This document shows, piece by piece, positions 34,571-43,553 of a stretch of DNA of 64,000 nucleotides. A program made the translations under genes and the position numbers. Numbering within the stretch: position 1 is the first letter of the stretch; the number at the start of each line of letters is the position of its first letter. Source of the DNA: Bacteroidaceae bacterium (lineage in GTDB: Bacteria > Bacteroidota > Bacteroidia > Bacteroidales > Bacteroidaceae); contig JAGBFX010000014.1 in the NCBI GenBank assembly GCA_017936265.1, positions 1-64,000 of the forward strand, in the 5' to 3' direction. The notes below the pieces were generated by a model that was not told the DNA's origin, did not search any database, and saw nothing but the letters and a program-made list of their open reading frames with translations.

Positions 34571-37087
34571 TTACTTTTTGAACAGGCCTTTCGCTGCTTT
34601 GAAAATCTGCTCTGCAGCCTCTTTCTTTTTCTCCTCTTTTGTCTTTGTGGAGTCGCTTTTTGCGGCATTGTTCACGTCAACGCCGAGCAGCTTACCGACA
34701 GCATCCTTCGCAGCCTCTTTTGCCGCATTCTTCGCGAGAGCCTCGAGGTCAATCTTAACCTTCGGCGAAGTGAATGTTCCACCGATAGTCATATCAACCG
34801 TACCGAGTCGCGCAACCTTGCCCAGAGTCTCGGGGATTGTAATCTTTCCGCGATAGTCGATTGTCTGGTCAAGACCTGTAGAACCGGAAATATTCATCTT
34901 ATAATCAGCCAGTTTTACATCGAATGGCTTTGTATTGACACGACCGTCTTTAATAGTGAATTCAAGATTCAAATCTTTCACGCGGGTATTCTTCAGCGAT
35001 GGTTTCTGCAGTATGTCGGCCACATTCTGTATTACGGTCACGCCATCAAGACTGATATCCTTTGTCGAGAGCTTACCGTTGCCTGTCATTGTCGGGATGA
35101 CGGGGCTCATGCTCTCATCGAGTTTTGTATTCAGGTTCATGTTTCCCGAGAATGTACCTGTCAAGCCATTGAAAACAGGAGCCAGTTTCTGCACCATGTC
35201 AAGCTCTTTGTATGCCTGTGCGAACACTATCTCCGAGAGGTTAAGCGAGGCATTGAATTCAGGGACTGTCTCGGCCGGAGCATTGTAAAATCCGTTTACC
35301 ACAATATTGCCACCCATTGTCTCAAGGGAGAGGTTCTTCATGTCAACCTTGCCGTCATGAATCATCAGGTTACCATTCACGTTTCTGAATGCCATTTTCT
35401 CGAACAGCAGCTCCTTGAAATCAGCATTCATTGTGAAGTCAAAGTTCTCGGGAACCCTTATCACTCCCATAGATACCGTATCGGCAGGAACAGCATCCGC
35501 ATCAGCCTCGGCAACAACCGTACTGTCCGCACTCATGAAGTCGTTGAGGTTGAAACGGTTACTCTTTACATTGAGGGCACCCTTAAGTGTCGTTCCCTTC
35601 AATGCGTAGCCCATGTAGTTCTCGAACTTGCTGTTGAGCGTGATATCATTCTCGCCAATCATGACGGTTGTCTCATCAAGCTGAAGGTATCGCGGAGTAA
35701 ATGACATGCGTGAGTCCTTTATGTCGATTTTCGGCATATCCTCCATCAAAAGGGTCATCCCCTTCAGTCTTACATTTCCTGCTGCCTTTATCTTGTCGTA
35801 CTGCTCCTTCTCAATGCTTGACATGCGTCCGTTGACATTCATGTCAGCATCAATCACACCGTTCAGGGTCATATCCTCAAGAGGATAGATATCCTTAATC
35901 TTGCCAAGGTCAAGCACACCCTTCGCAGCTACATCGAACTGCATGTCACTCATCGGAGTCTTCAGGGTTGCCGATACACTGAACGGGTTGTTTGCCATTA
36001 CAAAGCTCAACGGAGACACTTTGACAGTCGTGAGGTCAATCGCACCGCCGGGGTTTGAAACATTTGCCACGACATTGATTCTGCTTACTCCTGCGGGAAG
36101 TGACGGGTACTGGAACATCGCATCCTTGACATCAAGGTCTACATTGAACTCTGGCACAATGCTGTCGCCCAGGAGAGAACCCTTCGCATAGGCTGTCAAC
36201 GTTGCCTGTCCGTCGGTCTTCAGGCCGTCGAAATCCTCGGTGTACATTGCCGGCACAAGCGAGAGAATCTCCTTGAAACCAATCTCGTTGCTGTTGAGTT
36301 TGATATCCATGTCAATACCGCTCTCTGTAAGAGCCACCCAACCGTCAACAGCAGCCTTTATTGCATTCAGCTGAAGAGTATTCTCCTCAAGTGTGAACTT
36401 GCTGTTCTCGAGGTCAGCATCAATATTCATGTCAGCAGCAATCTGTGCCTTGTTCAGATATGGGACACCGTCCATGCTGAAAGTGAGTGCCTCAATGCCG
36501 GTTGCAAGCTCAAGCAGTGTACGCGAGCTGCCGAAGTCGCCTGTACATTCCGCATCCATATTGGCAACCGCTGCATACATGTTACCCTGACGGTCATCAT
36601 ATATGAGATTGAAATCCTCAAGTGTCAGTTTCTGCAACTTTATGCGGAACGGAGAAGATTCCCCCTCTTCAGTTCCGGCACTCTCTTCACTCTCCTTCAT
36701 TACATCCCAGTTGACGGTGCCATCGGGCATTACGATAGCCTTCACGGAAACCTCATCAAGCAGGACTTTCTGGATATCAAATCCCTCATCGCCGAAAAGC
36801 GACATCACATTGACAGCTGCCGTAATCTCATCGGCAGCCAAAAGTGTGTCATTCTCGAACTGCCCTACTCCTTTCAGGTAGAAATCCTCGAGGGTGAGAG
36901 AAGCCAATGGAAAATTCCTTATAAGACTTATGTCAAGATTGCCGAAATCGAACCGGGCATTCAGCATCTTGTTTCCTTCCTCCTTTATAAGTGCTTCAAT
37001 CTTGTCCTTGAACAGATATGGAACACTTACAACCAGCAGAATCACTGCAAGCAGGACAATGCCTGCAATTTTCAAGATTTTCTTCAT
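34571..37087 (-). CDS. AsmA-family envelope protein
   Basis: An 838-residue protein with an N-terminal signal-anchor helix (about 7-26) and a very long periplasmic part made of repeated beta segments. It begins with the AsmA-type SLIRNFPLASLTLEDFYLKG and ends with the conserved block ISGSTGLDQTIDYRG followed by IPETLG. The final 60 residues are Lys- and Glu-rich and probably disordered. AsmA-like proteins resemble bridge-type lipid transfer proteins that carry phospholipids between membranes. Length is typical of Bacteroidetes members. Single gene: its own promoter (37124) and terminator (34519). Confidence 0.9.
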   Translation of the reverse strand: MKKILKIAGIVLLAVILLVVSVPYLFKDKIEALIKEEGNKMLNARFDFGNLDISLIRNFPLASLTLEDFYLKGVGQFENDTLLAADEITAAVNVMSLFGDEGFDIQKVLLDEVSVKAIVMPDGTVNWDVMKESEESAGTEEGESSPFRIKLQKLTLEDFNLIYDDRQGNMYAAVANMDAECTGDFGSSRTLLELATGIEALTFSMDGVPYLNKAQIAADMNIDADLENSKFTLEENTLQLNAIKAAVDGWVALTESGIDMDIKLNSNEIGFKEILSLVPAMYTEDFDGLKTDGQATLTAYAKGSLLGDSIVPEFNVDLDVKDAMFQYPSLPAGVSRINVVANVSNPGGAIDLTTVKVSPLSFVMANNPFSVSATLKTPMSDMQFDVAAKGVLDLGKIKDIYPLEDMTLNGVIDADMNVNGRMSSIEKEQYDKIKAAGNVRLKGMTLLMEDMPKIDIKDSRMSFTPRYLQLDETTVMIGENDITLNSKFENYMGYALKGTTLKGALNVKSNRFNLNDFMSADSTVVAEADADAVPADTVSMGVIRVPENFDFTMNADFKELLFEKMAFRNVNGNLMIHDGKVDMKNLSLETMGGNIVVNGFYNAPAETVPEFNASLNLSEIVFAQAYKELDMVQKLAPVFNGLTGTFSGNMNLNTKLDESMSPVIPTMTGNGKLSTKDISLDGVTVIQNVADILQKPSLKNTRVKDLNLEFTIKDGRVNTKPFDVKLADYKMNISGSTGLDQTIDYRGKITIPETLGKVARLGTVDMTIGGTFTSPKVKIDLEALAKNAAKEAAKDAVGKLLGVDVNNAAKSDSTKTKEEKKKEAAEQIFKAAKGLFKK

Positions 37088-37106
37088 AATTATTATGTTT
37101 TGTATA

Positions 37107-37131
37107 AATTTCGCGGTTTACCGCAAAAATA
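37107..37131 (-). promoter_or_regulatory. AsmA-like promoter with shared palindromic element
   Basis: The -7 element TATTTTTG (37124-37131, minus) is followed by a palindrome GCGGT-AA-ACCGC. The whole 25 bp is identical to 52136-52160, in front of the MATE gene. The palindrome overlaps or adjoins the predicted transcription start, about 30 bp before the start codon. Confidence 0.75.
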
Positions 37132-37139
37132 GATAAAAA

Positions 37140-37184
37140 AATCAAAACTCATCCACATTGCAGACATGCAGATGAATTTTGATT
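37140..37184 (-). terminator. Terminator of GH20 gene
   Basis: On the minus strand, arms AATCAAAATTCATC and GATGAGTTTTGATT enclose a loop of about 17 bases and are followed by a T-run. It lies 29 bp after the GH20 stop codon. Confidence 0.75.
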
Positions 37185-37212
37185 TTATTTAACAGAAATG
37201 TGCCGCTTTCAT

Positions 37213-38889
37213 TTATTTGAAAACATGCTTTCCGTAGTCGACACCTTTCAGTTGGTAATACTTTGCCTCGCCTTGCAGACGCTGCAGAAAATCGTTGTAG
37301 TCACGTTTCTCGGCCGGAGTCCAACCAGCCTCGGCAACGGCAGCCAGTCGTGGAAGCATGAGATACTGCACAACCTCGGGCTCTTCGACCCATTCGGTCC
37401 AGAAATTGGCTTGCACACCCATATATTTCGAATGCAACTCCGCGGGAACATCATTCATAGGCTTATAGCTGTAAACGCGCTCTACTGTCTCATCGCCGTA
37501 ACCCTGCGAGCGGGGCTCTGTCTCAAGTTTTGACTGGCGACGATTAATATAGTAGGGAATCTGCGGAGAAAGGATTGTATTCATGCCGCGCTTTGCTGCA
37601 TCCACCGCAGCTCTGTCAGCGCCAATCCATGCCATAATAGTGATGTCATCGCCGAGAGGTTCTGTATTGCCATGCAGCACCTCGTTCCAGAAAATGAGCT
37701 TACGCTGCTTATCGGCAGGTTTCTGTGCTATGTGCTCTTTGATTTGCCTGTAAAAATGTATCTGCAGGTCGCGGTAGTTCGTTGAGCCAATCTCTTTGAG
37801 AAGTTCCTGACACTCTGCGTTACGTTCCCATTTTCCAGTAGGGCACTCATCGCCGCCCAAGTGTATGTAGCCGAACGGGAATAATTCTATAAGTTCATCA
37901 ACCACATCCTTTGCGAACTGTACAGCCTGCGGGTTGGCAACGTTGATTACATCGCCCGACACGCCCTGCCACAACCATACCTCATGGCTGTTCTCAGGGT
38001 CACAAGCGAGAAACTCAGGGTAAGAGGCCACTGCCGCCTGTGAGTGTCCCGGGATATCCACCTCGGGGACTATCTCAATGAAACGTTCCTTTGCATACTC
38101 TACAATCTCTTTCACATCCTTGCGTGTATAATAACCGCCATAGCGCTGTCCGTCAGGCTTTACGTCGCCCCAACCGAGCACCTTGCTGTCGCGCCATGCG
38201 CCGACCTCTGTAAGTTTGGGGTATTTCTTTATCTCAATGCGCCAGCCCTGGTCCTCGGTAAGGTGCCAATGGAAGCGGTTCATCTTATATGCTGCCATTA
38301 CATCAAGGATTTTCTTTATCTCCTCCTTGCCATAGAAGTGACGTCCCTCATCAAGCATGAAACCGCGCCAGCTGAAACGAGGCTCATCCTCAATGGAAAC
38401 TGCCGGTACGCTCCACTCTTTCACGTTCTCGTCAGGCACACCAGCCATCACATTACGTGGCATGAGTTGCTTCAGTGTCTGGAATGCATAGAAGAAACCG
38501 GCTGCTGTTGCAGCTGTAATATCTATTCTTTTAGGTGCGACAGAGAGCTTATATGCTTCAGCTCTCATGTTCTCATCAAGACTGAGTACAATGTGCGCAT
38601 CACCCTTTTTGTTGCTCTTGAGCACATCAAAACCAAACTTCTTGCCATTCTTCAGCCTATTCTTTACAACCTTGACACCTGTTGTTGTATTCATCTCCTT
38701 GACAAAGTTCTCCACAACAGCATCGATACCACTCTCTTTGATTTTCGGATAGCAGACCACAACCTTTCCATTGAAAAGGAATTTGCCATCGTTCACTTTC
38801 ATCACAGCGGGCTGTGGAATGAGTGAAACCTCTTGGGCAATGCCTGTAAGTGAAAACAGGCAAAGCAATGCAAACAGTATTTTCTTCAT
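37213..38889 (-). CDS. Secreted beta-N-acetylhexosaminidase (GH20)
   Basis: A 558-residue glycoside hydrolase with a signal peptide (1-18). An N-terminal GH20b-type domain (about 22-160) precedes the catalytic barrel. The catalytic pair is Asp347-Glu348 in HLGGDEC (343-349), and the motif RGFMLDEGRHF at 175-185 and HWHLTEDQGWR at 207-217 line the active site. Family 20 enzymes remove terminal beta-linked GlcNAc or GalNAc from glycans, by substrate-assisted catalysis. Likely roles are host mucin/N-glycan trimming or amino-sugar scavenging. No carbohydrate-binding module or lipobox is present, so it is periplasmic or secreted. Confidence 0.95.
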   Translation of the reverse strand: MKKILFALLCLFSLTGIAQEVSLIPQPAVMKVNDGKFLFNGKVVVCYPKIKESGIDAVVENFVKEMNTTTGVKVVKNRLKNGKKFGFDVLKSNKKGDAHIVLSLDENMRAEAYKLSVAPKRIDITAATAAGFFYAFQTLKQLMPRNVMAGVPDENVKEWSVPAVSIEDEPRFSWRGFMLDEGRHFYGKEEIKKILDVMAAYKMNRFHWHLTEDQGWRIEIKKYPKLTEVGAWRDSKVLGWGDVKPDGQRYGGYYTRKDVKEIVEYAKERFIEIVPEVDIPGHSQAAVASYPEFLACDPENSHEVWLWQGVSGDVINVANPQAVQFAKDVVDELIELFPFGYIHLGGDECPTGKWERNAECQELLKEIGSTNYRDLQIHFYRQIKEHIAQKPADKQRKLIFWNEVLHGNTEPLGDDITIMAWIGADRAAVDAAKRGMNTILSPQIPYYINRRQSKLETEPRSQGYGDETVERVYSYKPMNDVPAELHSKYMGVQANFWTEWVEEPEVVQYLMLPRLAAVAEAGWTPAEKRDYNDFLQRLQGEAKYYQLKGVDYGKHVFK

Positions 38890-38975
38890 CTTATAAATAT
38901 TGAATTATAGTTATCCCTGTATAGAAACGAAATGTTAATGTTATTCTGCTGATATTTGCCGCAAAGTACTTTCAA

Positions 38976-41900
38976 TCAACGAATATAAATCTTCTTGCCA
39001 TTGGATATATATATACCTTGATGCATTTTGGATTTAAGTTTACGTCCTGTCAAATCATATAGTTCTTCATCATAAATATTGTTGTGTATTTCATCAACAG
39101 CGGTGCTCTCATCGCCATCAATAACAAAGCGCCACCCATTACCCGGTTGCAAAGCCGACAATCCTGATATGGGAAGATACGCCTTATGGCTATTATTCAG
39201 GAAAGCGCTATTATCCGCCAGGTTTATCTTTGCTTTGTAAAGGCCAATTACACCATTCTGTTCAGAAAGCACATAGGCCTCTGAAGCTACAATCTTCTTT
39301 GCAATTGAGCCTTCAAGCAGATTTGTATTATATGATGATGATGATTCTGTTATTTCGAAATCATATACCTTGCCACTTCCCACTGCATCTTCGGCATATA
39401 ATATAACACCCGTCGATGCCGGTATCACATTGTCGGTAATTGGAGTGAGGATGACATAATCTTTTGCAATATTCTCTTCCTCGACATAATACGCAATAAC
39501 GCCAGAGGGTATCTCCAAGGCTACAGCGGCATATATTGTAGCCCATCCTGTTTTACCAATCTCAATTGGTAATGCTGTCATCTCTTCAACATTCCATTTG
39601 TATCCATCATCGGTAGGGAAGCCCACATCCTGTGTTCCGCTGTCAGCTTCGTCGGCATTACCATATATAAATCTGACACCATTGCCGTAATCATTCATAC
39701 CGCCGAGAGAAATATAATATGCTCCGGCTGATGATGTAACCTTTGCTGTTACGGGTTCCTCAGTCACTTCGCTTAAAGTAACATTGTAAACGCTTCCGGT
39801 TTGGGAAATTCCAACATATAGTCCTTCGGTATATGACAGCAAAGAGGATTGGTCATAATAGAAGATGTTATCAACATCACCCATTACAAGGCGATCCTTA
39901 TCGACTTCAGAAGTAAGATAATTCTTGCTGCCTACGTTCTGGAATTTATAGTAACCGGCAGTCAATTCAATAGCACCGGCACCATTTATCACGGCATTTA
40001 CAGCATTCATGATATTTGCTTCGACAACAACATCCTTGACAGGAATCAATGTCAAAGGACTTCCGCCATCACTCATAAAGTCCTTGTTGCTGTTGTCGTA
40101 CCACCAGCGTACAGGAGTTCCGCTGGTTGAGGGTGTTCCGCAACCGCTTGACAGGAGTGCTTCGTTGTCATTTACATTTGCCATTATTGCATAATAGCCG
40201 CTGTGCGCTGTGTTCTTTTCAATTCTAATAGGCAATGCTTCTGTTGTACTAAGCACGTTTGCTTTGGCGTTTTTCCCGGCTTCAGCAGTACCTGCAGTCA
40301 GGAATTTTCCTGTAGCTGCGTGGAACAGGTATCTGTTGCCGTCATCTGCAGTAATGAGATACCATACAAGGTCAACTTCGGGAGATGTGCTGGCAAAGTG
40401 TGAACTGCCATAATTACCCAATGTCACATCCGCAAGCTTTGCCTCATAGGGAAAACTTGTGTGGTATGCAAGATAGCCGCGTCCGTTCTGCTGCCAGAAT
40501 ATTTTATATGCACCATCGGGGAATGTTCCGTTTTGTTCAAAATTCGCAGTGTATGTTATATCTGTTGTTGCAGTAAAGGTATACGGGTTTTCATTGCTTA
40601 CCAAATCCTTTCCATTATACCAACCTGTGAAGTTGTAACCATCGTTTGCGTTTGCAGCAAGTGCAACCTCGCTGCCTTTGATAACGCGTTTTGTATCTGT
40701 TGCCTCGCCGTTGATTGTAACAGAACCGCCCTCGCCTGCATTGGCTGTGATATCAACTTTCTCTACAATCTCAACCACAATGTCATATACAATACCCTTG
40801 TCGAGTTGGGCTGTTCCATTTGTGGGCCAATTTTTCCACGCATTGGTATATATCATCCTTATGCGCGATTCGCCAGCAGGGGCATCATCGGGCACTGTAA
40901 TGGTGTGTGTGATGTTCATCACTTGGTCGTAGTTGCCGTAGACGTTATGGCTTGGTGGTTTGTTACCCCAAGTCTGTACCGCGCTTTCCTCAAATGTAAA
41001 GTCTTGGTCAAAGTCGGTGAATAGCGATGCGTGGCAGTAACGCATATCTTCTCTTACTGTTGTGCTGCTACCGGCTCCCAATGATTTTGCTATGAGGTTC
41101 AATGTGAATGCCTGGCCTTTCTCCAATTGTACCTTGCCAGGGACAACCACAAGCGTTTTTCCAGGGTGTGCATTTGCCGAGTAGTCGATATCTGTGTCAC
41201 CGCCTGTAGTTGTGATTGAAGTAAGATAGTTGTCGGTGTATGTGGTACCTGTCGGGTTGGGGTACTCGGTAGTGCTTGTTTCAGGTTTAAAGTTTGCAAC
41301 ATAGTCGGCATCGCCTGCAACATCATAGATTTTGTAGTCAGCCAGAGTCGTAACTTCCTTGTCGCCGTTTGTCCAGTTGACAAACATGTAACCATCGTTT
41401 GCTTTTGCCGAAAGTTCTATTGTTCCGTTAGCTTCAACTGTTGCCGAAGCGCTGCCATTCACGGTTGCAGTACCGCCCACAGCAGGGCTTGCTGTTGCTG
41501 TAATCTTGTATGTCACCGGAGTACCGGTCTCTTTCACGAACAGCGCGTTATATGTGCCGCTTGCTGTTGGGGTGAATGTGTATTCGGCTTGCAGGCTCAC
41601 AAAACTTCCACCGCTGTACCAGCCATCGAATATGTATCCATCATATGGTGTGGCAGAAAGTGTCACACTGCTGCCTGCATCCACAGTTGTTGATGATTTA
41701 CCGCCGATTGATGCAGTTCCGCCATCGCCTGCTGTAACGCTGATTGTATATGTCATAGGCGCATTGCCGCCGCCGGTAATGTTGAATCCGCCACCATTCT
41801 CGGGAGACAGCGTTGTCAATGTATATGCCACGCCGCCAATCTCTTCCACGCGGATTATACCTCCACGCATAGAACGCGTTGCGGTCTTGAAGTCCACATC

Positions 41901-43238
41901 GATGTTGCCCACATTTGTATCAGGCAATGTTACAGCCTTGCTGCCATCAAGCGCAGGAACATTATCGGCAAGTACATAACCGAATGTCTTTCCATAGTCG
42001 GTTGACATTGTTATGCGAAGACGGCTGTCTGCTGTAAAATAGTTGCTGTTCACACCCCAACTCACTGTCACTTGCTCACCTGCCGAGTAACTGTTCTTTG
42101 CCGGCGACATTGAAGCATTGAATGATGTCCCGCCAACAATCTGAACGGTTGCGTCCCAAACAGCATAGTTGCTATAAAATGGATTTGAAACCAAATAGTC
42201 ATATTCTGTATCTGAGGGCACATCGTTCACAAGAATTGCAATGTCATAAGAGCCTGCACTCATTGCAGGAATATCAGTGCCGCTTTGTCCATAATAAAAA
42301 TCATCATAGTATATGTCTGCTGTAAACTTTGGCCTGTAATCAATGACATTGCTTGTCTGTGGTATCAAAGAGGCGAAATGCGGCATATAGCCTCCTTCTA
42401 TAACGTTGCCTACTGTAGAACTGCTGCAGCCAATTGCTGAATATGTAAGCATGTTGCCGTCAGTATCATTTGCATATACCGGTATGGCTATACAAGCACC
42501 TTGTGGTATCCTGTAGCTATCTTTCATATTTGCATTGACGAACACCGGAGTGCTATTGTCGACTCTAACAGCGTTATTTGCACTGCCTGTTCCTTTTTCT
42601 ACAGCAAGGTCACGTATCTTCTTTATTGAAGGATATGAGAAGAAGTCATCTCCGCCGCTGTCCATCAGGCTTCCTTCACCTGTTGTAGTATGTGGAGCGC
42701 CGAACATGTGTCCAAGCTCATGCGCCACAACCCATTTGTCGGTCTTTGAATATCCGCTTCCTTTGGTGTTGCTGCTGTACACACCGCCTTCGACTGACAG
42801 GCCACTATTTTCTGCAGCAACATCACGATGATGAACCCACATAGCAACGTCGTACGAGTCGGCTCCTATCAAATCATTGGTATTTGTTGTTCCGTTGGCT
42901 TGTAAAGTATAAACATTTTCTTCATACGTGAAATAGTCGGCCTTTACAAGACGTTCATCTTCAACAACATCAAAACAGATTCCCAACGGAACAAACATCC
43001 TGTTGGCAAACTCCTCGCAATCTCTCCAAAACTGCAGCACATTGTTATAATCTTCACCCAAATCCTCGACATAGGCCGAACGGGTTACAGGAATAGCAAG
43101 GCGGTAATAGCGCAATGTGTTGTCGCTCGGAATGCTGCCGGATACAGTAGCCCGAGTATTCACCGACATCAGGTCTTGCCCAAAAGTATTGAATGCTGAC
43201 AAAAAAAGAAACACTAAAATCAAATTAATTCTCCTCAT
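38976..43238 (-). CDS. Large secreted metzincin protease with repeat domains
   Basis: About 1420 residues, starting at MRRINLIL (an upstream ATG at 43271 adds 11 residues before the signal peptide). The signal peptide is followed by a reprolysin-like zinc protease with HELGHMFGAPH at 173-183 and a Met-turn LMD near 192, the full metzincin signature. A long beta-rich region follows, with three InlB B-repeat-like modules (each ending in G-W-Y-x-G and Y-x-A-x-F), a GEVED-like module, and a C-terminal part ending LYDLTGRKL ... GIYISNGKKIYIR, which resembles a sorting-domain tail. The protein is probably exported to the surface or secreted. Catalytic, adhesion-like and sorting domains together suggest action on host or dietary proteins. 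Confidence 0.88.
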   Translation of the reverse strand: MRRINLILVFLFLSAFNTFGQDLMSVNTRATVSGSIPSDNTLRYYRLAIPVTRSAYVEDLGEDYNNVLQFWRDCEEFANRMFVPLGICFDVVEDERLVKADYFTYEENVYTLQANGTTNTNDLIGADSYDVAMWVHHRDVAAENSGLSVEGGVYSSNTKGSGYSKTDKWVVAHELGHMFGAPHTTTGEGSLMDSGGDDFFSYPSIKKIRDLAVEKGTGSANNAVRVDNSTPVFVNANMKDSYRIPQGACIAIPVYANDTDGNMLTYSAIGCSSSTVGNVIEGGYMPHFASLIPQTSNVIDYRPKFTADIYYDDFYYGQSGTDIPAMSAGSYDIAILVNDVPSDTEYDYLVSNPFYSNYAVWDATVQIVGGTSFNASMSPAKNSYSAGEQVTVSWGVNSNYFTADSRLRITMSTDYGKTFGYVLADNVPALDGSKAVTLPDTNVGNIDVDFKTATRSMRGGIIRVEEIGGVAYTLTTLSPENGGGFNITGGGNAPMTYTISVTAGDGGTASIGGKSSTTVDAGSSVTLSATPYDGYIFDGWYSGGSFVSLQAEYTFTPTASGTYNALFVKETGTPVTYKITATASPAVGGTATVNGSASATVEANGTIELSAKANDGYMFVNWTNGDKEVTTLADYKIYDVAGDADYVANFKPETSTTEYPNPTGTTYTDNYLTSITTTGGDTDIDYSANAHPGKTLVVVPGKVQLEKGQAFTLNLIAKSLGAGSSTTVREDMRYCHASLFTDFDQDFTFEESAVQTWGNKPPSHNVYGNYDQVMNITHTITVPDDAPAGESRIRMIYTNAWKNWPTNGTAQLDKGIVYDIVVEIVEKVDITANAGEGGSVTINGEATDTKRVIKGSEVALAANANDGYNFTGWYNGKDLVSNENPYTFTATTDITYTANFEQNGTFPDGAYKIFWQQNGRGYLAYHTSFPYEAKLADVTLGNYGSSHFASTSPEVDLVWYLITADDGNRYLFHAATGKFLTAGTAEAGKNAKANVLSTTEALPIRIEKNTAHSGYYAIMANVNDNEALLSSGCGTPSTSGTPVRWWYDNSNKDFMSDGGSPLTLIPVKDVVVEANIMNAVNAVINGAGAIELTAGYYKFQNVGSKNYLTSEVDKDRLVMGDVDNIFYYDQSSLLSYTEGLYVGISQTGSVYNVTLSEVTEEPVTAKVTSSAGAYYISLGGMNDYGNGVRFIYGNADEADSGTQDVGFPTDDGYKWNVEEMTALPIEIGKTGWATIYAAVALEIPSGVIAYYVEEENIAKDYVILTPITDNVIPASTGVILYAEDAVGSGKVYDFEITESSSSYNTNLLEGSIAKKIVASEAYVLSEQNGVIGLYKAKINLADNSAFLNNSHKAYLPISGLSALQPGNGWRFVIDGDESTAVDEIHNNIYDEELYDLTGRKLKSKMHQGIYISNGKKIYIR

Positions 43239-43279
43239 AAGTCTCTTGTTTACAAACGCAAAAATATACAAAAAATATA

Positions 43280-43469
43280 AGAAGCTGTTTAAATTTCTTT
43301 CGAAAAAAATGATTACATTGCCACGAGTTGTGCTTGCCTTTTTATGATCTTTTTTGTCTGTTTCCCCTTTTTTCGCAGTTACATAGCCCGCTATGTGCCC
43401 TTGGAAAATGAAAAAACATCCTAAAAAAGACCTATAAAAATTTCAAGGACATAAATTTAAACAGCTTCT
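43280..43469. mobile_element. MITE-like element with 17-bp inverted repeats
   Basis: AGAAGCTGTTTAAATTT (43280-43296) and its reverse complement AAATTTAAACAGCTTCT (43453-43469) bound a 190-bp non-coding segment. Inside, a second inverted pair (TTTTTATGATCTTTTTTG versus CTAAAAAAGACCTATAAAAA) and a central ACATAGC-CC-GCTATGT palindrome make the whole element a large imperfect hairpin. There is no transposase. A solo right arm occurs at 11604, and a degenerate one at about 43541-43557. Confidence 0.7.
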
Positions 43470-43553
43470 AAGTGTCAAACAATCAATGGCGATTTGTCCG
43501 ACTTGCTTTCTTTTTAATGGAAACTGTTTTCAACAATATCATTCAAACAGATT

